This document shows positions 17,031 through 23,870 of a stretch of 44,030 nt of DNA, piece after piece. This DNA comes from an uncultured Acetatifactor sp. GTDB lineage: Bacteria; Bacillota; Clostridia; Lachnospirales; Lachnospiraceae. The stretch is taken from positions 61,740 through 105,769 of the forward strand of contig CAJUAP010000003.1 of assembly GCA_910584435.1 (NCBI GenBank), written 5' to 3'. The notes under the pieces were generated by a model. The model was not told the origin of the DNA, did no database searches, and was given only the letters and a program-made list of their open reading frames with translations. Numbering within the stretch: the stretch's first letter is position 1; each line of letters starts with the position of its first letter. A program made the position numbers and the translations under genes.

Positions 17031-17059
17031 ACTATACTACTTTTTCTCTTTTTTGTAAA
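17031..17059 (-). promoter_or_regulatory. Promoter of gltB-gltD
   Basis: Minus-strand TTTACA (17059-17054), a 17-base spacer and TATAGT (17036-17031). The spacer and upstream region are A-rich. Confidence 0.75.
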
Positions 17060-17216
17060 TAACAACTTTTTACGAAATTGTCTGATTATTCAATTTCTTT
17101 GAATTCAGCCAGGTGAAATCTGTCTATTGTCTATTATTTCAAAATATTTTCATACAAATTCGACTCGTTTTCCTGAACAATCTTCTTTTCCGTTTCTCCG
17201 GGAACCGATTCCGTCC

Positions 17217-19289
17217 TTATAGCCGCCGCCTCGACCCACCGGCATGTTTTTCCCACAGCGGAATACAGAATGTATAAAAAACCGCCATCCATATTCCCGT
17301 CCACGTCAAAGCAAGGAAGAGCAATGTCTTTTTAGACACGGGAAGCCCACGATAGTGAAATCCTGACAGCAGCTGCCCTTCCACCTGTTCTCCATCCACC
17401 GTCAATACTTTATATTCCGTCAGCGGCGCCTCTCCCGAATCCGTTACCCATATGGAAACCGGCGCATCATTATGAATCGCCTGTATGGTAACGCGATACA
17501 TTTTATTGTAGTTGAGCTTCCAGGAAACAAGCGTATTATGATAATAGCCATCCCCCTCTACGATAGGAATAGTGTATTGATACAGCGGAATCTCCCCCTC
17601 CCAAAGTATAATTTCATATTCTCCTGTGGTGCCAGGGCATTCCAGCCCCAGGCTGACTTCCAATACCTTGGAAAAAGCCGGGGAAAAGAAAGCCTCAACC
17701 ACCGCCCCTTCCGATATCTGCATTGTATGAAACGAGGCAGCGCCGTTCAATGTAACCACATCTTCCCTGGCGGTCAATACACAAGGAATTGCTAAGAGCA
17801 CAGCACCGGCCCATCCGCATAGAATCCGCTTCTTTTTCACAGCTGCTGCGCTGCTGTCTGCAATGTCCGCCCTGCCCCCGTCTGCTGCGCTGCTGTCTGC
17901 AATGTCCGCTCTGCCCCCGTCTGCTGCGCTGCTGTCTGCAATGTCTGCTCTGCCCCCGCCCTCTCTCCTGTGCGGCATATTATGCCCCACTCCCGTACTG
18001 TCCAGAATCATGGCGAGGAAAGCAAGCACTGCCACCCCCATAATTCGATACGTAAAAAAGTGATGCCCCTGGGTGTGGTTGGCAAGCACAAGACACCATG
18101 CAATACTTGACACACCTGCCAGCAGATAGGCATACCTCCTGGAACTTCGCACAAATCCCTTCCGCAGAGAACACCATACCCAGCCGGCCAGCCAGCACCC
18201 TAACAATATGGCGTAAATTTTATATTCATAATGCTTCCAGTTGATATATACCGCATTCAACCTGTCCCCGATACCGGTGCCGCCCTCTTCCTGTGCCCCC
18301 AGACGATAAAATACCTCATAAAGGGCGCTTTGAAATATATTGCGTTTTAAGACAATGGTTGCAACGGTCCATTTCATCACCCACATAACAGCATATCCCG
18401 CTATCCACGCAAAACCGGAAAAAAGCACTCTCCCAAGGCATATCCCTGCCCGGCTGCACTTCTGTCCGCTCCCGCCACGATTACTTCCGGTTACAGAAGC
18501 GCCGGATGCAATCCTTCCCTCCGGCCCGTCCATTGCCGTATCCATGGCCAGCCACCAAATCAGCGGAACACCCCATGTATAAAGCGGATACGTTAAAAGG
18601 TCGAAATAGCTTGTAAGCATTCCAATCACAATAAAGCAATATACATAACGGGAACGAGCGGCAAAAAAATCTCTCTTTACCACCAGCACCAATGCACCGC
18701 AAAAAGCAATATAAAAAACCCACGCATACTGCAGAGACAGAAACATTGCAGAAGGATTCAGCAGAAGATAGGATGTCCCCAGCATCAGCACATATCCTGC
18801 ACCCTTTTCCCTGCCAATCAGAAATGCAAACAGCACAAGCAGAGTCAATTGACAGCATCCGTTGAGCATTCTGATCTCACCATAATCAAATACCAGCAGC
18901 AAGGGCCTGAGAATACTGACATAACCATGCCAGTAGTAAGAATAATCCCCCATATACTCACTGTGGGAATTCATGGCGCGTACCAAAGGATTCCCCTTAC
19001 CCGTATCCATAGCGGTACTGAGCATAATTTTATCCGTGGAATCGTCCAGCACATCCGGCAGATAAGAGTGAAAATAGGCATCCAGAGACGATGCCGTCAC
19101 CGTTGCCCTTGGATACCACCCTTCGCTGTCAATCATTGCCATGGAAGCATCCTTATGCCCTGAATCCACCGGCAGCAGATACGCCAATGTCAACAGCAGC
19201 GTCCCCGCAACGGTTCCCGCCATAAGCAGCGCCGTACATATTTTTACTATATTCCACCCCTTGAAGCCTCTGCTGTTTTCTATTTTCAT
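17217..19289 (-). CDS. Polytopic membrane protein, cell-envelope glycan context
   Basis: A 690-residue integral membrane protein. The first helix is at about 15-38, then an outside loop of about 100 residues. About ten more helices follow, then an outside beta-rich domain (about 510-640) and a last helix near 660-680. This is the general layout of membrane glycosyltransferases that use polyprenyl-linked donors, but I see no decisive motif. A 39-bp repeat (17842-17958) adds three copies of GRADIADSSAADG to a cytoplasmic loop next to KKKR. GAGG lies 5 bases before ATG. It is 46 bases after a family 2 glycosyltransferase gene, which supports a surface polysaccharide or lipid-glycan role. Confidence 0.75.
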   Translation of the reverse strand: MKIENSRGFKGWNIVKICTALLMAGTVAGTLLLTLAYLLPVDSGHKDASMAMIDSEGWYPRATVTASSLDAYFHSYLPDVLDDSTDKIMLSTAMDTGKGNPLVRAMNSHSEYMGDYSYYWHGYVSILRPLLLVFDYGEIRMLNGCCQLTLLVLFAFLIGREKGAGYVLMLGTSYLLLNPSAMFLSLQYAWVFYIAFCGALVLVVKRDFFAARSRYVYCFIVIGMLTSYFDLLTYPLYTWGVPLIWWLAMDTAMDGPEGRIASGASVTGSNRGGSGQKCSRAGICLGRVLFSGFAWIAGYAVMWVMKWTVATIVLKRNIFQSALYEVFYRLGAQEEGGTGIGDRLNAVYINWKHYEYKIYAILLGCWLAGWVWCSLRKGFVRSSRRYAYLLAGVSSIAWCLVLANHTQGHHFFTYRIMGVAVLAFLAMILDSTGVGHNMPHRREGGGRADIADSSAADGGRADIADSSAADGGRADIADSSAAAVKKKRILCGWAGAVLLAIPCVLTAREDVVTLNGAASFHTMQISEGAVVEAFFSPAFSKVLEVSLGLECPGTTGEYEIILWEGEIPLYQYTIPIVEGDGYYHNTLVSWKLNYNKMYRVTIQAIHNDAPVSIWVTDSGEAPLTEYKVLTVDGEQVEGQLLSGFHYRGLPVSKKTLLFLALTWTGIWMAVFYTFCIPLWEKHAGGSRRRL
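17842..17958 (-). repeat. 39-bp minisatellite, three units, in frame
   Basis: Units at 17842-17880, 17881-17919 and 17920-17958 are nearly identical and encode 13 residues each. Unit length is a multiple of three, so gain or loss keeps the frame. Confidence 0.9.
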
Positions 19290-19335
19290 CCGTACCTCGC
19301 ACCATCATTTCTCTGGATTATCTGTCATTCCCCTG

Positions 19336-20178
19336 TTACTTCCTCATCCTGCAGCGGTATACACATTCTTTTATCCGATGATAGAATCCGGAAAAGGCCC
19401 TGCTCTCCGCCATGGCACTGCGCAAAGGCGCCAATGTACAGGCCATAACCAGTCCGTAGGAAAGCAGCTCTCTCCTTCCCATATAGCAGGCTGTAATCTG
19501 TCGATGCTCCTGCCTGTCCCGCTGCCGGTTCTCGCGGCTCTCCGAGTAACCTCCGCCTTCATATGACGCCACCGGAAAGCCGAGACGGCACATTGCCGCC
19601 TTTGCATGATAAAAGCACCACAGGAAATGATCATAATCCGCCCGAATCTTATAGTGCAGGTTATATTGCTTCTCCTGACACAGTGCTGCGCTGTAGATGC
19701 AGGATTGATGACAGGGAATATTCCGATAACAGACGAAACCCGTGATGACGGGCGCAGATACAATCACAGCCTGGTTCTTCTCACTGTAAGTATCCCCGTA
19801 CAGCACCATCCTGCTGCAGTCCGTCCCGGCCCTCCGCTGTACTTCTATGGCCTGATTAACCTTCTCTAACACATCATTGCCACAGAACACATCGCCGCAG
19901 TTTAAAAACAGTACAAACTCACCTTCCGCATGAACCGCCGCCTGATTCATGGCATCATAAATCCCCTTGTCCTTCTCCACATATACCTTCACCCGATCCG
20001 CGCCGGGAATTCCTGCCGCCTTCCGCTGCCACTCCGCCACGGAACCGTCCGTACTGCCCCCGTCTTTTAATACAACCTCCACATCCGTATAAGTCTGCTG
20101 CAATATACTGTTCAGCGTTTTCTCCAGTTTTCCACCCGGATTCAGGCATACCGTAATCACTGTAAATTTCATTCTCAT
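19336..20178 (-). CDS. Family 2 glycosyltransferase
   Basis: Cytoplasmic GT-A fold transferase of 280 residues. The start FTVITVCLNPGGKLEKTLNS is the nucleotide-sugar-binding strand. VLKDGGSTDGS and DKGIYDAMNQA follow, with NCGD at about residue 95 in the metal-binding position where many relatives have NSGD or DxD. The closest general type is the WcaA/colanic-acid-like group that adds sugars to surface glycans. It lies 31 bases after the HAD-CPBP gene and 46 bases before the membrane protein, probably one transcript. An alternative start lies two codons downstream. Confidence 0.88.
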   Translation of the reverse strand: MRMKFTVITVCLNPGGKLEKTLNSILQQTYTDVEVVLKDGGSTDGSVAEWQRKAAGIPGADRVKVYVEKDKGIYDAMNQAAVHAEGEFVLFLNCGDVFCGNDVLEKVNQAIEVQRRAGTDCSRMVLYGDTYSEKNQAVIVSAPVITGFVCYRNIPCHQSCIYSAALCQEKQYNLHYKIRADYDHFLWCFYHAKAAMCRLGFPVASYEGGGYSESRENRQRDRQEHRQITACYMGRRELLSYGLVMACTLAPLRSAMAESRAFSGFYHRIKECVYRCRMRK

Positions 20179-20209
20179 CCATTCCTTTTCCTGCGGTGCC
20201 GCTGTTGTC

Positions 20210-21709
20210 TTAAAATATTGCCTTTTCCTTGTTCAGGAAATACACACCGCCCACGGCCCATACCAGGCATACAAAACAGGCCGGAAGATTCATAATTCCT
20301 GCGGCAATCTCCGTAGCACTCAGCAGGTATACAAGCACATTCGCCCCTATGTGAATCCCCAGAGGGAATTTAAAATCGCCGAAATATTCATACGCATATA
20401 CCATAAGCATCCCTATGGCAAACGCATAGAGCCCCTGCACAGCATTGCCGTGATACATGGCAAAAAGCGCCGCGGATATGACCATGGCCGAAGGCATTTT
20501 CAGGAAACGCCTCAGCTCATGATAGAGCAGCCCCCGAAATACCAATTCCTCCGCAATGGGGGCAATCACGCCGTAACAGAGCAGTCCCAAAGGCAGCCAT
20601 GCTCCATACTGCTGTGCCGCCACCTGCTGATAGGTTTCCGATCCATCCGTCAAGCCGAAGAAGTCAAATAATATATTAAGCCCCAGCGAGGCTCCCACCG
20701 CGGCCATTCCCAGGAGCACATAGCACCTTCCCGGTTCCTTTTTCAGATGCAGCAGTCTGCTGTCTAACTTCCTCTCCTCAATGGCCCGTCTGGCCGGATG
20801 GAAAACTGCGGCGGCGCCGCCGATAAATCCCAGGGCGGATATAATTGCGTAACCGTTCCCCGTAAATCCGCTCAATACCCCTTCCCCATCCCTGACAAAC
20901 CAGAAGCTCTCTCCCGGCAGATAACCGCCCAACAGCACCAGCAGAAAACTCACAAGTCCCTGCAGCGCATTTTTCACCAGATAGAACATCAGAAACGGTC
21001 TTGCAATCTGCCATATTCTCTGCGCAGTAGTCTTCTTCACCGCCTCGTCCGCCCCCCTGAGCAGAAAATGTTCTAATTCCTCCACGGAGCGGACAATATA
21101 ATCCGATTTTGCCGCTTTCAATTCTTCCATGCTGCCATAACCGTATGTAACACCTACGCTTTCCACCCTGACCGCATGGGCTCCTTCCACATCAAAACGG
21201 CGATCGCCGATCATATACACCTTATCCCGCTCTATGGGCTTATTGCCGAACAGCTCACGCAATGCCGCACGTACTACCTCTTCCTTGGTTCCACGGGTAC
21301 CGTCCAATTCGCTTCCCATGATTACCTTAAAATACTGCGCAATTTTAAAATGCTCCAGAATCTGCTCCACGAACACCTTAGGCTTACTTGACGCCACCGC
21401 CAGCGTCAGTCCCCTGGCCTTCAAAGTCTGCAGCATTCCGGGAATTCCCTGATACAGTTTATTCTCGAAAATGCCCTTCTCCCGGAAACGCTCCCTGTAC
21501 TTTTCCACTGCCTGCTCTGCCTGTTCCTCACTCATCCCGTAGAATTCCATAAAACTGTCCTTCAGCGGCGGCCCGATAAAAGGCTCCAGCTTGTCCAGAT
21601 CCGGTTCTTCAATTCCGAAGGAAGCCAGCGCATACTGTACACAGGTGCAGATTCCCTCTTTGGGATCCGTCAATGTCCCGTCTAAATCAAACAAGAGATA
21701 ATTTTTCAT
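20210..21709 (-). CDS. HAD phosphatase fused to CPBP intramembrane protease
   Basis: A 499-residue two-domain protein. Residues about 1-215 are a HAD hydrolase of the phosphoglycolate-phosphatase type: motif I FDLDGTLTD with nucleophile D8, motif III lysine in ASSKPK and motif IV GDRRFDVEGA. Residues about 235-495 are a polytopic CPBP (CAAX/Abi) domain with EELVFRG, which holds the metal-binding glutamates, and the histidine-bearing AMYHGN and IHIGANV. Neither part lacks key residues. The ATG follows the greA stop directly and uses a GGAG inside the end of greA. CPBP enzymes cleave or chaperone membrane proteins; why a phosphatase is attached is unknown. Confidence 0.9.
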   Translation of the reverse strand: MKNYLLFDLDGTLTDPKEGICTCVQYALASFGIEEPDLDKLEPFIGPPLKDSFMEFYGMSEEQAEQAVEKYRERFREKGIFENKLYQGIPGMLQTLKARGLTLAVASSKPKVFVEQILEHFKIAQYFKVIMGSELDGTRGTKEEVVRAALRELFGNKPIERDKVYMIGDRRFDVEGAHAVRVESVGVTYGYGSMEELKAAKSDYIVRSVEELEHFLLRGADEAVKKTTAQRIWQIARPFLMFYLVKNALQGLVSFLLVLLGGYLPGESFWFVRDGEGVLSGFTGNGYAIISALGFIGGAAAVFHPARRAIEERKLDSRLLHLKKEPGRCYVLLGMAAVGASLGLNILFDFFGLTDGSETYQQVAAQQYGAWLPLGLLCYGVIAPIAEELVFRGLLYHELRRFLKMPSAMVISAALFAMYHGNAVQGLYAFAIGMLMVYAYEYFGDFKFPLGIHIGANVLVYLLSATEIAAGIMNLPACFVCLVWAVGGVYFLNKEKAIF

Positions 21710-22213
21710 CTAAAAACTCCTAATCTTATCGCTGCCGTCATCCACCGTATTCTCTATTTTCAGGATTTTCACATCATAGCCGATGGCATTGTTCACCTGC
21801 ACATGGACGGATTCCCCTTCCTTCTTCCCAAGCAGGGCTTTGCCCAGGGGGCTTTCGTTGCTGATCAGGTTTTCCAGAGAATTTCCCCTGACCGTGGTGA
21901 CAATTTTATAACTTTCCACTGTTCCGTCATCTGTAAATTCCACCGTAACCGTATTATTAATCCCCACCTCATCTTCTGCGGATTCTTCGGAAATCACCTT
22001 TGCAGTGCGGATCATTCTCTCCAGATACCGGATACGGCTCTCGTTCTGGTTCTTGAATTTCTTCGCCGCATAGTATTCAAAATTCTCGCTCAAATCCCCA
22101 TGCGCCCTGGCTTCCTTCACATCCTCCAGCGCCCTTGGCCGCACCACCAGCTTGCGATGCTCTATTTCTTCTTCCATCTTCTTAATATCACTTGGAGTCA
22201 ATTCGTCATACAT
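21710..22213 (-). CDS. greA: Transcription elongation factor GreA/GreB family
   Basis: RNA polymerase cleavage factor, 167 residues. The N-terminal coiled coil (about 8-80) carries the acidic tip in HGDLSENFEYYAAK, which supplies the residues that bind the catalytic Mg in the secondary channel. The C-terminal FKBP-like domain (about 85-160) contains SPLGKALLGKKEGE, typical of the family. It rescues backtracked polymerase. It is about nine residues longer than classical GreA and has variant N-terminal text, so it may be a second Gre paralogue. It is directly joined to the HAD-CPBP gene. Confidence 0.92.
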   Translation of the reverse strand: MYDELTPSDIKKMEEEIEHRKLVVRPRALEDVKEARAHGDLSENFEYYAAKKFKNQNESRIRYLERMIRTAKVISEESAEDEVGINNTVTVEFTDDGTVESYKIVTTVRGNSLENLISNESPLGKALLGKKEGESVHVQVNNAIGYDVKILKIENTVDDGSDKIRSF

Positions 22214-22347
22214 AGTATCATTCTGCCTTTCCTGCTATTTATACTGACGGCCACTAAAACCTGCCGGGTAACCCGACCCACGGGCGAAAGGCGCCAAAGT
22301 CATCGCGGCAGATTTCATCGCTCGTGGGTATGCCATACTCCCCAGCC

Positions 22348-23340
22348 TTAGAAAATCTTCATTCCGTTCACGCTTACCCCATACACCACTGCGATCGACA
22401 GGACGATCTGGATAATAGCAAAACGAAATACCGTCTGCGTATTGGACCAGCCCCATATCTTCCGTACATGATCATGCAGGGGTGTTCTGATATTCTTCAT
22501 AATATGGATTTTAAACAATCGTATCAGCGAAACCTTCACTAACCCCAGTCCGCCGTCCAGCATCAGCACCAAAGCAACAGGAATATATAACAAAGGGCTC
22601 CCTGTCTTCAAAATGGCAATGCTGATAAAAAGTCCCATGGCCCTGGACCCGGCATCCCCCATAAGCAGACGGCTGGGATTGGCATTGTACCACAGGTATC
22701 CAAGAATGCACACCACAAACAGCAGAATCACATATGAGAAATCCGTTCCGCATTCCAAAATTCTGTTTAACACATAAATGGTAGTCAGCGTAATGATTGT
22801 CAATGTACCGGACAGCCCGTCCACTCCGTCGGCACAGTTGGTCACATTGACCGATCCCCACACAAGTATCACAATCAAAACAGCAAAAAGAATTCGGGGA
22901 ATCTCCAGCTGTACATGAAACAATGCCAATTCAATTGTATTTGGATTGTATTTCAGATAAGTACCGGCAGCCAGGACTGCCACGCACAAATCCAGGAATC
23001 CCTTTCTGAGTTCTCCCCAGGGCTTCTCTGAAGCATCATCCAGGAATCCCGTGATCATGGATAAAACCGTCAGAATCAAATAAATCTCAATTTCTGCTTT
23101 CACCGGAACAAACAGAAAAGCAGCGACTGCAAATGCCAGCACAAAAATAATACCGGCACCTCTTGGTTTTCCTGCGGAAAGCTTCCCCTCGTGGGCATGC
23201 TCCCTTCCGGCATCCTTGGGCAGATATTGTCCTAACCTGCCGGTTGCAATAATTGTAATGGTAAATGCAAATAGAATTCCTGCCAGCGCCAGCAGAGAAT
23301 TCCCATTTTCGGAAACCATAGAATATAACATATGAGCCAT
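22348..23340 (-). CDS. MraY/WecA-family polyprenyl-phosphate sugar-1-phosphate transferase
   Basis: Membrane enzyme of 330 residues that moves a sugar-1-phosphate from a UDP-sugar to undecaprenyl phosphate. About ten helices are visible. Family motifs: FLDDAS (acidic pair), NCADGVDGLSG, LLMGDAGSRAMG, and near the end TPLHDHVRKIWGWSN, which matches the MraY loop normally read as PLHHHFE...GW. The last motif favours MraY over WecA. The gene is not beside mur or fts genes, so it may be a second MraY-like enzyme for another glycan. Start is placed at 23340, where a palindrome lies between GGAG and ATG; ATG at 23331 is an alternative. Confidence 0.85.
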   Translation of the reverse strand: MAHMLYSMVSENGNSLLALAGILFAFTITIIATGRLGQYLPKDAGREHAHEGKLSAGKPRGAGIIFVLAFAVAAFLFVPVKAEIEIYLILTVLSMITGFLDDASEKPWGELRKGFLDLCVAVLAAGTYLKYNPNTIELALFHVQLEIPRILFAVLIVILVWGSVNVTNCADGVDGLSGTLTIITLTTIYVLNRILECGTDFSYVILLFVVCILGYLWYNANPSRLLMGDAGSRAMGLFISIAILKTGSPLLYIPVALVLMLDGGLGLVKVSLIRLFKIHIMKNIRTPLHDHVRKIWGWSNTQTVFRFAIIQIVLSIAVVYGVSVNGMKIF

Positions 23341-23342
23341 AC

Positions 23343-23358
23343 CTGCACAATTGTGCAG
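23343..23358 (-). promoter_or_regulatory. Perfect 16-bp palindrome between ribosome site and start
   Basis: CTGCACAATTGTGCAG separates GGAG from ATG of the MraY-like gene; the linear spacing of about 19 bases is too long. If the palindrome folds in RNA it brings the two within a few bases. It could also be an operator. Confidence 0.55.
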
Positions 23359-23442
23359 TCTCCTTTCCTGTCTGTTACAATGTCTGCACAGTCCTCTATA
23401 AAACCTGACTGCTCCCCTATAAAGTTTGTACAAGTAGTTAAT

Positions 23443-23471
23443 ATTTTATCACAAAGATATCAGAAACGCAA
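23443..23471 (-). promoter_or_regulatory. Probable promoter of the MraY-like gene
   Basis: Minus-strand TTGCGT (23471-23466), a 17-base spacer and TAAAAT (23448-23443). Confidence 0.4.
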
Positions 23472-23635
23472 TCTATTGACAAATTCTCCCCTATCCTGTG
23501 TAACAGTTGTTACCACTCTGTTCACAGTAACATATGCAAGGAATCGTAAAAACGGCGATTTCACGCACAGCTGTCAAAGCTGTCTTCCCGTTCAGGCATT
23601 GACCCGTTTCAAGGTGAGAGCAAGGAGGAAACAGA

Positions 23636-23728
23636 ATGAATGAGACTGTAAAAATCAGCGGCTTAACAAAAGGTTACAAAGAAATAGAGGTTCTTCCACA
23701 TGAGGTATCCGAATCTTCCGGCCCATGA
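23636..23728 (+). CDS. Short open frame with strong ribosome site, 30 aa
   Basis: ATG at 23636 lies 7 bases after AAGGAGG. The 30-residue product is acidic and unrecognised (MNETVKISGLTKGYKEIEVL at its start). It overlaps the HTH_16 remnant in another frame and is probably part of the same mobile-element relic. Confidence 0.3.
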   Translation: MNETVKISGLTKGYKEIEVLPHEVSESSGP

Positions 23729-23870
23729 AACGATTGTCCGGGCCGCCGGCGGAGAGCCGGAAGCCATAGACGAGGTTTTACGGCATTACAGCAAGCGCCT
23801 CCGAATCGCAGCCATTGAAAACGGACATATGGACAGGAAAGTTCACAGCTTTGGCACCTGTATCGTATGA
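23700..23870 (+). pseudogene. Truncated HTH_16-type regulator from an integrative element
   Basis: A 56-residue frame whose first 45 or so residues (MRYPNLPAHETIVRAAGGEP, then AIDEVLRHYSKRL and AIENGH) resemble the N-terminal helix-turn-helix of small regulators common on Tn916-like and other Firmicutes conjugative elements. The rest of that family (about 25-30 residues) is missing. Instead the frame runs into the 3' end of the opposite-strand GTPase gene and overlaps it by 28 bases. No integrase, relaxase or other element gene lies nearby. Confidence 0.6.

Noticed and set aside
22235..22456. Minus-strand 73-codon frame overlapping the end of the MraY-like gene
   Set aside because: Overlaps a well-supported gene, lacks a ribosome site and its tail is hairpin-rich intergenic sequence.
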